NCBI RefSeq assembly: GCF_001641265.1
Contig: NW_020167525.1
Location: 62,001 to 126,000 of the forward strand
DNA: 64,000 nt
Source: Pseudogymnoascus destructans
Taxonomy: Eukaryota; Ascomycota; Leotiomycetes; Thelebolales; Thelebolaceae
Direction: 5' to 3'
Shown here: piece after piece, positions 21,279 through 34,028 of the stretch
Layout of the letters: the number at the start of each line of letters is the position of its first letter
Position numbering within the stretch: the stretch's first letter is position 1
Position numbers and translations under genes: made by a program
Notes under the pieces: model-generated
What the model saw: only the letters and a program-made list of their open reading frames with translations
The model's database searches: none
What the model was told of the DNA's origin: nothing

Positions 21279-22488
21279 TTACAAGGAGCAGGAGCAAAGG
21301 AATATGCACACAACGCATGCGATATGCAAGTGTGCTGTTGTAATTTTGAAGTACAGTCTAAGTATAACGGGCTGACCAGGGCGAGTCGCTAGGAGCAGGA
21401 GACATTAACCAAGGGCTACAGGACATACAATCTGTCCGGTTACTGTAACTGTATGTGTATGTAAATAAAAATGTGGAATAACACAAATACAGTAAGACAT
21501 AACAGAGAGCGGGTGATACGATCGATGCGAGTTGAATGCGCGTGTGTTGATGTGTGTTGATATGTGTTGATGTGTGTTGATAGAAGTGCCATATGGCCAT
21601 AGCGAGCAGCATGCAGTGTCTCACCGGCACGTCTTCCAACATCCCTACGGCCTCGTGTACGTCGTATGGGAGGGAAGGAAGGACCGGCGGAATGTCGTGG
21701 AGCGAAAGAAAGATGGCGGCGGCTGTCTCGGGGAATGGGCGATTGGCGATGGGTGGATGTGGATGGACGATGCTGGGATCGGGAATGTCGCAAGTAGCCT
21801 CGGAGTACCGATTCTCGAGATGATGCACCCCAGGGTACATGGGAAGTACAGCGTGGTGGTAGTGTCGTACTCTGTACCCGCATCCCAGAAGTGGTCACCG
21901 AGAGGGACTAGACGACTAGGGAATAGGAAGGGAATAACAGGATAGACAGCACAGGACAAATAATTATCAGAAACTGGACGTGGGACGTGCACGTGCACGT
22001 GCACGTGGAGATGGGATGATGAGATGAATGTAAAGCTGCCAAAGCTGCTGAATCTGCTGAAATACATGGGTTCCGCGGACGATCCTGGGGTTGATTTTAC
22101 AAGTATTAGATAGTACAGGTACTCTACTCTACTCTACTTTCTACTGTGGACTAGTTTACTTACTCCTACCCACACTCTGCTCCAGTCTACCCCATCTCCT
22201 CCCTCCAGTAGGTCCACGGCGATCGAGACAAGTCTGTGGCGGTGGTTGGCAGCGGTTCGTAGTGGTTGGCAGTGGTTGGTTGCGTGTTTGGTAGTGGCTT
22301 CGTAGTGGCTGGGTAGTGTGGTAGGCGGTTGGCAGCGTTGGTTGGCAGGTTGGCAAGGTGTTGGTTGGCTCTAGACCACACGCGTTGCTTACACGCGCAC
22401 GGGATCGAGGAGAGGGATCGAGGGCTAATGCCGGACATGACAAGCCGTGCAGTGCAGGTAAAAAAAAAGAAGGGCGGGACGGAGGTGC
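21279..22488. other. Gene-free stretch
   Basis: It contains TGTGTTGA repeats (about 21540-21580), overlapping CACGTG hexamers (about 21985-22005) and GTAGTGGTTGGCAGTGG-like repeats (about 22250-22360). I support no gene. Confidence 0.5.
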
Positions 22489-22583
22489 GTGATCGTGATC
22501 GTGATCGTGATCTTGATCGTGATCGTGATCGTGATCGTGATCGTGATCGTGATCGTGATCGTGATCGTGATCGTGATCGTGAT
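22489..22583 (+). repeat. Hexanucleotide array GTGATC
   Basis: About 16 tandem GTGATC (GATCGT) units with one CTTGATC variant. It gives Arg-Asp and Ile-Thr dipeptide runs in the open frames, which are artefacts. Confidence 0.95.
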
Positions 22584-22955
22584 TGATCTGTGATCTGTGA
22601 GTGACGGTTGGACGGGGAAAGTCGAGCCCGATTCGAAGGGACCAACCGGCGGATATTTGTCTCGGCGGTTGTTTGTTTGGCAGGTTATGTTGGCAGTTGG
22701 TCGTGTGGTTTGTGTGAGTGGTATTGTATGATTGTGCTTACTCTGGTGCATTTTTGTGTGTGGGTTTAGTTTAAAGTGGCTTAAAGTGGCTTCTGGGGTG
22801 GAGGATTGCATTGCAGTAATTACAGGTCTCTCTAGTGCTTCGAGGGTTTTTGTTTGTCCGCTTGGTGTGCCGCGTGTCTGTGTGTCTCGGCGAGGCGTTC
22901 CAGGGCCGACGTCGACGCGTAGATCATTGATATCGGTTGATGACTGATGGATCGT

Positions 22956-23004
22956 GGATTGATTACCTATAGGACACTCTATGTGTCCTATAGGTAATCA
23001 ATCC
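22956..23004. repeat. Perfect 22-bp inverted repeat, 5-bp loop
   Basis: The arm 22956-22977 (GGATTGATTACCTATAGG then ACAC) is exactly complementary to 22983-23004, with TCTAT between. An imperfect extension continues outward (GATGGAT/ATCCATC). It could be the two fused ends of a foldback element or a transcription terminator-like hairpin. Confidence 0.85.
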
Positions 23005-23164
23005 GTCCATCCATCTGCACCATGACATAGCTATCTGAGGCAGATTGTATAAAGTGCTATAGCCCAGTTCTCCACCACTGCTTTTGTATCGGCACTAAAA
23101 CCACCGCACACTGTACTTAAATGCCTGCACGACATTGGGTTAACTTGCTTTAGATTAACGGCCG

Positions 23165-23276
23165 CCCCTCCTAATCTCTTGCGCTTACAAGCGCCAATAG
23201 CGGATCAACCCACACCCCCCTCCCCTCCTAACCTCTTGCGCTTACAAGCGCCACTAGCGGATCAACCCACACCCCC
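23165..23276 (+). repeat. 55-bp direct repeat, two copies
   Basis: Units at about 23165-23219 and 23222-23276 differ by two bases. Each contains the small palindrome GCGCTTACAAGCGC. CACACGCCCCT-like tandem repeats follow at about 23325-23445. Confidence 0.9.
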
Positions 23277-23445
23277 TTCGCTTTTTTTATCAAATCCCCT
23301 TCTTCCCTAGCCAAGCCCCATTTCTCTCACGCCCCTCTCACGCCCATCACACGCTCCTCACAGGCCCCTCACACGCCCCTCTCACTCCCCTCTCACGCCC
23401 CTCTCACGCCCCTCACACGCCCCTCACACGCCCCTCACACGTATC

Positions 23446-24360
23446 CCCATATCTGTCCCAGGTCCGGACCGTCTCCTCCACTCATTCCACTCATTTCCAC
23501 CCGCTCTACTGCCTTCTCCTCACATGAACGAACGGCCGCTAAGCCTGGAATCTCCAATCGCATCACCCATGGGCCTGCCTATTTAATCCACTCGCCTCCC
23601 GCCAGAATCCCAATCCCTCCAAAAATCAAGTTTATTCGCCGTTGTTACACTGCCGTCAGCAGCGAGTCGAGTCGCACACTCACACACACACCAAAGACAT
23701 ATATCTCGCCCCCGCCCCAACTTCAATATACTCCACACAACCAACGACGGCCCTTCGTATGGTTAAATATATATCCACGATTGCCGCCTAAGAAAGAGTT
23801 AAGATTAGCCCCGCGAATTGTAAAATGGAAATGGAATGGAACGGAATGCAAACTGTTCAATACGTTGCGCTCCGGCGAGGCAGAGACGCCAATATGCACA
23901 AATAGTACGTACACCCCTCCGTCGCGTCGGCCCTCCGTTGGCCCACAATAAGCCCAAGTCTGGCCAAGTCTGGCCAAGCTCCCCCATAGCCACCAAGGTC
24001 TCAGTCTAGCTCCATGCAGCCTACATGGGAGCCGCACTCAGCCTCGGGCTGAATATGGATGACGCTGAGATGTGGCATAACAACACCACCACTGCCCCAA
24101 TCACTACGCAACTCGTACGATCCTTCGCCCATTACACTTGCTGCTTCTCGCTGGTAGCGAGTCCCTTAATTCTTCTCTCGCGCTCCGAGTAATTGAGTGC
24201 CCCATGCCTATCCCGCTTCTTCCGTTACAGATGCCCCAGAGCGCGCGACATCTGTCCTCGAGGATCTTGGTGACTCTGATGTGACGTTGTGAAGCCGTTG
24301 CCCCAACTGGATCGCCCGATTACCCATAGAGAACAACGAGAAATCCACCCCGCGGCCGGC
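23446..24360. other. Gene-free stretch upstream of the unknown gene
   Basis: No coding or RNA feature is supported. It probably holds the promoter and 5' leader of the gene that starts at 24361. Confidence 0.5.
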
Positions 24361-25572
24361 ATGATGAGCTTCTCGCTCGCGGCGGATGGGGCCCGGAGTT
24401 CGGCGACGGCGGCATTGCCGGGCTCCAAGTCCCCCGCCCTCACGATCGACGCGATTGCAAAGGCGGGGAAGCCGAATAAGGTTATTCGTAAACTGGGGCG
24501 TCCGCGCGAGAAGAGCCTCGTAAAGAATAGTTTGGACTTGGACCGGCCGAGCGTTGACCTGGGGGTCTATTATGCTGCCAGCAGAAGCAGCTATGATGCC
24601 GGCTCAGCCTCGCATATCTTGGCGGATTTGACGTGGAATTCGAGTTCGGCGAGGGGCGGCAGGAGGCCGTATCATCATAGGAGTGTGAGCGGCACGAGCC
24701 AGTTCTCATCCCGGACGTCGGGGAGTTATAACAGAAATGGCGGTTTCCAGCATCCGTGGCAGCAGACGCCGAGGCCGTACACGCCACTGGGGGCGGCAAA
24801 CTATCAAGATATCATTGGGGGTGAAATGGAGAGGAATAGGGTGTCGTTCGCAGACGAGGAGCAATTGGGTGTTAGGTCGGGGAGTACATTGTCGAATTAC
24901 AATGTTGGGGGAACGCTTAACCCCCCCTTACAAGAAGTGACAGTACTTGACGCCAAACCAGGCGAGAGTTTATCACTTACCATCAACACCGACTCCTTAT
25001 CAACACTACCCCGAGACTCAAACCTTCCTCTATTGAACGCAGACGCTTCTAAATCACCAGAATCGAACCTTGAATCCACAGAAGAAACTTCACCTTCAAG
25101 CAGCCGAGAAAGCATGGATCGCATTCGAAACATGCGCGCCGAGGGCGGCATTTTTGAGAAGAAGAAACCCCTCAATGAACTCGACGTCCTTCACGAGGCC
25201 CGCCGCCGCTTTGAGGAGAAGGAGGCCATCAAAATCGAGCGTGCCGATCGCGCCCACGTGAGGGCCCTTGAAAAGAAGAACCTCAAGGAGGCTCTCAAGG
25301 CAGAGGCCCTCAACCGCAAGGCGGCCAGCGAGGCCGCCGACCACGAGAAGTACGGAGGTGACAACTTTGAATCTCCAATGACTATGGAAGATTTCCTCAA
25401 CGCCAACTATGAGGAAATCCGCGGTGCCGAGGCCCGCCACAAGAAGCGTGCAAAGCGCGCTATCCCCAGGGACAGCGCGGCCTATGTTGCAAAGCATAAA
25501 GCTCACAATGCCTGGATGACCTTCATGATCTGGTTCCGCACCAGACTCCTGAAGATCAGCAGGAAGTTTTAG
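24361..25572 (+). CDS. Protein of unknown function, single exon
   Basis: A 403-aa ORF starts at ATG-ATG 24361. The open frame extends upstream only from a GTG, which I did not use. The first 230 residues are low-complexity (Ser, Gly, Arg rich) and probably disordered. Residues about 255-370 are highly charged, with a long Glu/Lys/Arg/Ala helix (EARRRFEEKEAIKIERADRA and following) that looks coiled-coil. The C-terminus ends in an aromatic-basic stretch (NAWMTFMIWFRTRLLKI), possibly a membrane- or lipid-binding helix. Codon use and the unbroken length support a real gene. I do not recognise the family. Confidence 0.75.
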   Translation: MMSFSLAADGARSSATAALPGSKSPALTIDAIAKAGKPNKVIRKLGRPREKSLVKNSLDLDRPSVDLGVYYAASRSSYDAGSASHILADLTWNSSSARGGRRPYHHRSVSGTSQFSSRTSGSYNRNGGFQHPWQQTPRPYTPLGAANYQDIIGGEMERNRVSFADEEQLGVRSGSTLSNYNVGGTLNPPLQEVTVLDAKPGESLSLTINTDSLSTLPRDSNLPLLNADASKSPESNLESTEETSPSSSRESMDRIRNMRAEGGIFEKKKPLNELDVLHEARRRFEEKEAIKIERADRAHVRALEKKNLKEALKAEALNRKAASEAADHEKYGGDNFESPMTMEDFLNANYEEIRGAEARHKKRAKRAIPRDSAAYVAKHKAHNAWMTFMIWFRTRLLKISRKF

Positions 25573-27546
25573 GCTGCTCACGTCATCTTCGCTGAGTTCA
25601 TGATGGCTGCTCTGTACGACGAAAGGCCATGGCAAGGTCAAATCACTCAGATCGAGAACTCTACATGTTCAGCACCTTGATTCTTCAAAATGCTTTTTCA
25701 AATTCACTGCGAGATCAACATGGCTTTTCCACACACTTCAGCACCAGTTCGTCAAAGTTCAACAACTTCCAGCCACTCAGTTCATCACTCAGCTTCCACT
25801 TCTTCATGCACATACACCTCTTCTTTCCGCCACCAAGCCAAAAAAGGAAAACGCACAAGACTTCGCCTTCACTACCGGCATAAACACGAATCTCACGACT
25901 CTCTTTTTTTTCTTCAACTTCTCTTCATCCTCCGCATCATCGGCATTCACGGCATTCATCCCAGAGAAATGGTCTCGGGAGTTTTTTTTTCAAACCCACT
26001 CGCCGGCATTTACGGGCGGGTTTTCGGCATCGGCAAATTTCACGGCGCTTGGCAAGTGGGGGGGCCTGCAGGATGGGAATAGGGATCGGGGGGGGTTACT
26101 TCACGGTGTTCTTGTGGCCTTGTTTTTTTTACTACTTAAGGGGAGGGATGGGTAGAGGGGAAGGAAGGGCTGTAGATGATGGGCTGGATGGTTGTTGACG
26201 ATTTGCTGGTTTGCTTTTTTGCCACGTCGAGTTTCTGTATCTGGCCCTGGGTCGAGGGGTTGGATTCTTTTGTCAATAACGGAACGTGCTAGCTGAAGCG
26301 AATATACAGTTCTGAAATTACTTTGCCTGCCCAATTCGTAAGTATGAGCGTAGAGATAAGATTTATAGGCGGCTGCGGCGGCGGCGGTGTCGGCGGCAAA
26401 GGCGTCACGTACGTATATAGCCCGGACGGCAATAGTGAATTTTGCTCAATATTTACATATTTACAATAATTTATTTGCGTGTCGTTTGTGGGCGATGTGA
26501 CGCCCTAATCTAGGGCGCATGATATGCCTAGTCGTACGTACATACGGGGGTGTAGTTTATATGATAATCGCTGCGGGTGCTACCTTTTATGGGATAACGA
26601 CTAGACTGTCTATTAGTTTCACTCTAGGTCCATACGAGTGTTTCATAGGCACAAGTTCCGGAGAGGTGAAAACAATTTTGTGGCATCGGGGGTTGTTCAT
26701 TTGATAACTAAGAAAGCGGGATTATTTAAAAGCAGCATGTTAGTATTATTCTGTAAAATCTATAGGCCTGAGGAATGTTCTGTGGAGTACTTCGCATTGT
26801 TGCCTAGTCCTTTTTGTTTTGTAGGAATTCTTTATTTAAACGGCAGGAATAAATACAGAACTTTATACAAATATTTACCTACAAAACCACCATTTAGGCA
26901 ACCCTCTGTGAAATTACTTCAAACTCTATTCTGCATTGACAGTGAATCTAAAGAGGACAAAGTCATATATTCGCGGTCCCCTATATTTTTAAAACGTTGG
27001 TGGATATTTGATTGGCCCACGTTCATTTGCGAGAGTTGACTCTGAAGCAACGCCAAGAATCGAACGCCGGTGCCAAATTAGGCCTAGTGCATATTGTCAG
27101 CCTCAACTCTTCGCCTGTCGCCTTTTTCCATCGAGACCACCTCCTGGGCGACCAAGATCACCATCAACACCGACCCAAACAACATCACCATCGTGGAATC
27201 GCGCGCTCGTCACCGTGCATTCCTAGTCGCTGAACCTCCTTCGAAGGAAGAAGGCTCCCATACTCTTCTTCCACGAAAACCCCGGCGCGCCACAACCCCG
27301 AGATCACGGCTACCTAAAAGGCGAGGCGGACTCAAGAGGCCCTCGGCCTGGGTTGCCGCTCGCGACCATCGCGACTGCGCCGTCTGCGCATTGAGCGCGT
27401 TCAGATTAACTCTCGAGAGTCGATAGACTGTTTGCACTCACTCATACAGAGCGGAGATCGCGACTCGCCTTAGTTTCACGGTCGACCTCATCTGCAGATC
27501 AGATTGCCACTTGGATTTTCGTCAACAACGCGACAACTACTTCACA
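25573..27546. other. Intergenic stretch between the unknown gene and RPB1
   Basis: Polypyrimidine and poly-T runs around 25900-26120 and an A/T-rich part at 26400-27000. The last few hundred bases are probably the RPB1 promoter and 5' leader. Short open frames here are not supported. Confidence 0.5.
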
Positions 27547-30500
27547 ATGGCGAACCTACACTTTGCGCACTCGGATGCGCCGTTGCGCACGATCCAGGAG
27601 ATACAGTTTGGCCTGTTGTCCCCGGAAGAGATAAAGAACATGAGCGTGGCTCACATCCTGTACCCCGAGACGATGGACGAAGGCAAGATGAAGCCACGCG
27701 ACCAAGGACTCAACGACCCGCGCCTCGGCTCCATCGACAGAGGCTTCAAATGTGCGACCTGCGATGCAGGCATGGCAGAGTGCCCTGGCCATTTCGGACA
27801 CATCGAACTGGCCAAGCCAGTCTACCACCCCGGTTTCCTGAAGAAGATCAAGAAGCTCCTCGAGATCGCCTGCCACAACTGCGGCAAGATTTTACTTGAC
27901 AGAGTTAGTTATCCCGCACGGGATGGCATCTTCTTGTAATTGCGTGCTGACATAAGTGATTTTCCCCAGAGTAACCCACAGTTCAAAGCTGCCGTCTCGA
28001 TGCGCGATCCCAAGCGCAGGTTCGAAGCCATCTGGCGTCTGTGCAAGCCAAAGATGATCTGCGATGCCGATATTTCGGTCGATGACGACGAGTTTGCTGC
28101 GGATCCCAAGGCAGCTGCGAAGAGGCCTAGCCACGGCGGTTGCGGAAACACACAACCCGAAGTCCGACAGACGGCGTTGCAGTTGTGGGGAACGTGGAAG
28201 GTTCCAAAGGACGAGGATAACGAGAACGGACAGCCGGAGAAGAAGCTGATCACACCAGAAATGGCGTTGCAGGTATTCCGTACTATCTCCACTGACGACA
28301 TCTACGACCTAGGCCTCAACAGCGACTACGCAAGGCCGGAGTGGATGATCATCACAGTGCTTCCCGTCCCACCACCACCTGTCAGGCCGAGTATTTCAAT
28401 GGACGGAACTGGCCAGGGAATGCGTGGAGAGGACGATCTGACATACAAACTGGCAGAAATCATTCGCGCAAACGGAAATGTCCGTCAAGCTCAATCCGAG
28501 GGCTCCCCTGCTCACGTTGCGCTGGAGTTCGAGTCTCTCCTCCAGTACCACGTTGCTACATACATGGACAACGATATTGCTGGTCAGCCGCAGTCGCTGC
28601 AGAAGTCTGGACGTCCCGTGAAGTCCATTCGTGCCCGTCTAAAGGGAAAGGAGGGTCGTCTCCGTTCTAACTTGATGGGAAAGCGTGTCGATTTCTCGGC
28701 CCGTACTGTCATTACAGGTGATCCCAACTTGGAGCTTGACGAAGTTGGTGTTCCCCGCAGTATCGCCAGAATCTTGACGTACCCTGAGACGGTTACGCCC
28801 TACAACATTGGCAAGTTGCACCAGCTTGTCCAGAACGGTCCTAACGATCACCCTGGTGCCAAGTACATCATCCGCAATGATGGCAGCCGTATCGATCTGC
28901 GCCACCACAAGCGCGCGGGAGCTATCTCCCTGGAGTACGGCAACAAGGTCGAGAGACACATCGTCGATGGCGATTTCATCATTTTCAATCGTCAACCCTC
29001 GCTGCACAAGGAGTCCATGATGGGCCACAGAGTCCGCGTTATGCCCTATTCGACTTTCCGTCTTAATTTGTCTGTTACATCGCCTTACAACGCCGATTTC
29101 GATGGTGATGAGATGAACTTGCACGTTCCCCAGACCGAAGAGACGCGTGCGGAGGTCAACCAACTCTGCATGGTGCCACTGAATATTGTGTCCCCGCAGC
29201 GAAACGGACCCCTCATGGGTATTGTTCAGGATACTTTGGCTGGTGTTTACAAGCTTACACGTCGTGATGTCTTCTTGACCAAGGAGACAATGATGAATGT
29301 GCTGTTGTGGGTCCCTAGCTGGGATGGAGTTATTCCCCAACCGGCCATTATCAAGCCTCGTCCAAGATGGACTGGCAAGCAGCTGATCAGCATGATTATC
29401 CCCAAGGAGGTTAATCTGCACACTGCGAATGATAACCGCGAGGACGCTCCGCTGAAAGATGATGGTCTTCTCATCTCTGAGGGAGAGCTTTTGTTTGGGC
29501 TGATCACGAAGAAGGTCGTTGGAGCTACGAGTGGCGGTGTTGTCCACATCATTTTCAATGAGCTCGGGTGGCTTGAGGCTCGCAACTTCTTCACTGGCTG
29601 CCAGACCGTGGTCAACTATTGGCTCTACCACAACGGTTTCAGCATTGGTATTGGAGACACAATCCCAGATAAGGCGACCATTGACAAGATCGAGGGTGCT
29701 GTCAAAGAGCAGAAGGATATCGTTGATGGGTTGGTTCTCGAAGCCACTACAAACAAGCTCGAGTCTCTTCCCGGTATGAACGTTCGTGAGACTTTCGAGT
29801 CGCTCGTCTCAAAGGCACTGAATACGGCTCGTGATAAGGCTGGTACACGTACCGAGCAGTCTCTCAAGGACATCAACAATGCAGTTATCATGGCCCGATC
29901 TGGATCCAAGGGTTCCACTATCAATATCTCCCAGATGACTGCCCTTGTCGGACAGCAGTCCGTAGAGGGTAAGCGTATTCCCTTCGGATTCAAGTACCGC
30001 ACTCTGCCGCATTTCACAAAGGATGATTACTCTCCCGAGTCTCGTGGCTTCGTTGAGAACTCGTACCTGAGAGGTCTCACACCATCCGAGTTCTTCTTCC
30101 ACGCCATGGCTGGTCGTGAGGGTCTCATTGATACTGCTGTCAAGACTGCCGAAACTGGTTACATCCAGCGTCGTCTCGTCAAGGCTTTGGAAGATGTTAT
30201 GGTCAAGTATGACGGAACCGTTAGGAACTCCCTTGGCGACATTGTCCAGTTCATCTACGGAGAGGATGGTTTGGATGCCGTTTACATTGAGAAGCAGAGA
30301 GTTGACTCGATCAACATGTCTGACTCGGCGTTCGAGGAGAGGTACCGCCACGACGTCATGGACCAGGCCAACCCCCTTCCTGCGGACATGCTTGAGCACG
30401 CTAGCGAACTCATGAGCGATGTCAAGGTGCAGCATCTTCTTGATGCCGAGTGGGAGCAGCTGAAGGTTGACCGCAAGATGCTTCGTGAGGTCAACTTCAA

Positions 30501-32851
30501 GAAGAAGGACGATGAGTCGATGCAACTGCCGCTGAACGTTGTCCGCATTCTCGACAGCGCCAAGCGCCTCTTCAAGCTTGATGACTCGCAACGTAGCGAC
30601 CTTCACCCAAAGCATGTCATTGAATCTGTCCGAAACTTGCTCGACAAGATGATGATTGTCCGCGGTGAGGACAGCTTGTCGATCGAGGCCCAGAAGAACG
30701 CGACGCTCCTCATTAAGGCTCAGCTCCGCCAGCGCCTGGCCTTCAAGCGTGTGGCTATCCACCAGAAGCTCAGCAAGCTCGCATTCGACAAGGCTATCGG
30801 TGAGCTGGAGTCGCGCTTTACGCACGCTCTGGTCAACCCCGGCGAGATGGTCGGTATTCTTGCCGCCCAGTCTATTGGTGAGCCTGCCACACAGATGACG
30901 CTCAACACTTTCCATTTTGCTGGTGTGTCGTCCAAGAACGTCACCCTTGGTGTGCCGCGTCTGAAGGAAATTCTTAATATTGCGACCAACATCAAGACAC
31001 CATCCATGGTTGTGTACCAGGAGGGAGACAACCCCAGCCAAGAAACCGCCAAGCTTCTTAGAAGTGCGGTTGAGCATACCAACCTGCGCTCTGTCACTGC
31101 GGCGACGGAGATCTACTATGATCCAGACCCAGAGAACACAACCATTGAGCAAGATCAAGACATGGTTGACTCGCATTACATGGTTCCTGATGAGAACTCC
31201 GAGTCCCACGACAGCCTGTCGAGATGGCTCCTACGTATCATTCTGGATCGCCAGAAGATGCTTGATAAGGGCCTCAACGTTGATGATGTTGCCGTTAGGA
31301 TCAAGGAGGAGTATCCAAAGGATCTCAATGTGATCTTCTCTGATAACAACGCCGAAGAGCTAGTCATTCGTTGCCGAATGATCACTCGCATGGAGGGCAA
31401 GTACGAGGACGGTGATAACTCGGAGCAAGATGTCAGCTTGAAGAAGCTTGAGAACCACGTTCTGGACAGCCTCACCCTTCGTGGTGTTCCTGGCATCGAC
31501 CGAGCTTTCTTGAACAAGGAAACCAAGCTCGTCGAGACTGAAGATGGAGCATTGATTGCCAGCAAAGACGATCCAAAGTGCCAGGAATGGTATCTTGACA
31601 CCAGTGGAACTGCACTTGCTGCCGTTCTGTCCGTGCCCGGTGTTGACACTACTCGCACATACTCCAATCACTTCGTCCAGATTCTGGAAGTCTTCGGTAT
31701 TGAGGCTGTTCGTTCCGCCTTGATGCGTGAATTAACCCAGGTGTTGGCTTTCGATGGTTCGTACGTCAACCATCGCCATTTGGCTCTCCTGGTTGATGTC
31801 ATGACTTCGCGTGGTCATCTCATGGCCATTACTCGTCACGGTATCAATCGTGCAGATACTGGTGCCCTGATGAGATGTTCCTTCGAAGAGACTGTGGAAA
31901 TTCTTCTTGAAGCTGCTGCCGTTGGTGAGCTTGATGATTGCCGTGGTGTTTCCGAGAACGTTATTCTTGGCCAGTTGGCTCCTCTTGGCACAGGTGAGAT
32001 GGAGCTCATGCTTGACCCTAAGATGCTCGAGACTGTCGTCTCCGACAACGGCAGGATGGGTCTCATGTCTGGCCTTCCCGTCAAGGGCGGCTACGAGGGT
32101 GCCGCCACTCCGTATGGCAGCGATTCCCCAATGGCAGACAGCGGGTACATCGGAACTCCAGATTACGCTGCTGGATTCTCTCCAATCAGCAGTGGTGGAA
32201 GCGAGAGCCCAAGCGGCTTTGGTGGTCTTACAGAGTACGGCGGTATTACTCCAGGCTATGCCGCAGCTTCTCCATACAGCGGCGCTCGCAGCCCAGGCGG
32301 CTACTCCCCAACCTCGCCATTCGGCGTCAGCTCTCCTGGGTTCAGCCCCACCTCGCCACGCGGATACTCGCCGACTTCTCCAGCTATGGGCATGACCTCT
32401 CCTGGCTTCGCGCCAACCTCCCCGTCATTCTCGCCTCAGAGTCCGGCTTTCACTCCCACTTCTCCAATGTACAGCCCAACCTCGCCATCGGGTATGCAGC
32501 ACTACTCCCCAACCTCGCCATCCTTCTCTCCCACCTCGCCCAGCTACAGCCCCTCGTCGCCGCAGTTCTCGCCTGCTAGCCCTCTTTACTCTCCTACGTC
32601 GCCTGTTTTCGGTGGCGGCAAGAGCAAGACTAGTCCTATGAGCCCCAACCAAACTAGCCCGACGAGCCCGGTGTACAGCCCTACGAGCCCAACCTGGAGC
32701 CCGACAAGCCCGAGGTACAGCCCGACTAGTCCAGCGGCCTTCTCGCCAACCAGCCCGCAGTACAGTCCTACGTAAGTCACACTTCCAGCCGCGTGAAAAA
32801 GTACAGAAACTGACAGTCATTAGATCCCCTACCTCACCTAAGCAAGACTGA
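27547..32851 (+). CDS. RPB1: RNA polymerase II largest subunit
   Basis: Exons 27547-27903, 27970-32771 and 32824-32851 give 1728 aa. The introns are GTTAGT...CAG (66 bp) and GTAAGT...TAG (52 bp). The second intron splits the CTD so that the last exon supplies SPTSPKQD. The clamp zinc site is near residues 69-85 (CATCDAGMAECPGHFGH) and CHNCGK follows. The catalytic NADFDGDEMN is at about 493-502, and the bridge helix and trigger-loop region (GREGLIDTAVKTAETGYIQR) are intact. The CTD (about 1560-1728) has roughly 20 heptads around YSPTSPx, many degenerate. It is the catalytic subunit of Pol II. Length and motifs are normal for an ascomycete, and I see no damage. Confidence 0.98.
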
Positions 32852-34028
32852 ACGGCGATTCGCGATTCTTGGTCTGCTTTGTACCATAAACTCATACGCC
32901 AAAAGAAAGAACAATGGGCTTCGCGATACCTGGTTTCGCCCTGTCCATTTCCCGCGTCGCGATCTTGCTTTCTTCGTTTTTTGCTATTTTGTTGTATTTT
33001 GCGCGTTTTCGGAAGAAAAACGGGGGCGTTAAGTGCGGGTTGCATCTGCGTCTTGCTGTTGTTTATTTATTGAAAGGAAGCGTGGGTGCAGCGCGATTAG
33101 TGAGAGGGCGGAGACAAGACGAGATGAGATAAATTGCTTTCAATAGATGGCTGTGCATGCATTCGCGGCGGAGGAAAAATTGAGATGCGGCGATGGGCCT
33201 CAGTGGAGTGGTTTGGTAGCCTCTTTCGATTACTTGCTTTGGTGGAGAGCGCGAGAGGGGCTGGCTTGTTTGTGTAGCTGTGTATAATCTAGAGTGCGTA
33301 TCTGGGGCCTACGGGGGGAGTTAGTTCGTGGTCCATCACTGGACATGGCGGATGGAGCGGCGGAGGTCGACAGATTCCATAGCATATGAGTCCAATGAGG
33401 TGAATATAATCACTTCGATGTGCTCACCGTGAACGTGACTTGTTTGTTGGGCCCTTCCCTGTATTCGGCCAATAAGTAGGCTGTTCCTGGTGTTGAGGTA
33501 AACAAAATTGGGAATCGAGTAACCCTGACGCTTGTGCCTCCATCGCTATCACCAAGATTACATATACAACACCGAATTAAAAGCTAAGTCTCATGGGAAA
33601 GTAGTAAGAACTTGTTTAACTGCATTTATTCTATCATAAAATCTACCTAACAAACCGGACCACTCAATCGCTGTCCAAAACAATAACCTCTGCCTCCACC
33701 TCCCCAATACTCTCAAAGCCGAGCTCATCACCAGCCTGGACACCAGTGACAAACGCACCATCCCCCTCTCCCAAACAGAGTCTTCTCGGCCATCCCACCT
33801 AATCTTCGACCTCCCCTCATTCGTCATCGGAATGAAAGTACATATGAAACTGACATCACGTGACATAAAGTTAATATGAAAATTCTCATCTGGAAAAATG
33901 CGAATATTGACCTCCTTAAAAGCGTATCCCGTCCCCTACACAAGTAAGTTCAATGCGAAGAGTGGAATTATAAAATTTAACAAAAATAATTTACATTATG
34001 GTATAGCAGCCTCGATCTCCATCTCACC
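32852..34028. other. Intergenic stretch with a possible small gene remnant
   Basis: Mostly empty. On the minus strand at about 33665-33790 one frame reads GEGDGAFVTGVQAGDELGF then EVEAEVIVLDSD and a stop. This resembles a cupin/pirin-like C-terminus, but no start or upstream domain can be found. I treat it as a possible remnant only. Confidence 0.3.

Noticed and set aside
27024..27075. A tRNA-like B-box (GCGTTCGATTC on the minus strand)
   Set aside because: No matching A-box or acceptor stem could be found.
28639..31667. Long minus-strand open frames (up to 466 aa) inside RPB1
   Set aside because: Shadows of a strongly biased codon pattern in an unambiguous RPB1 coding region. No splice structure or known domain.
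33591..33866. Possible cupin/pirin-like gene
   Set aside because: Only about 35 C-terminal residues look protein-like. No start, no upstream domain and stops in frame.
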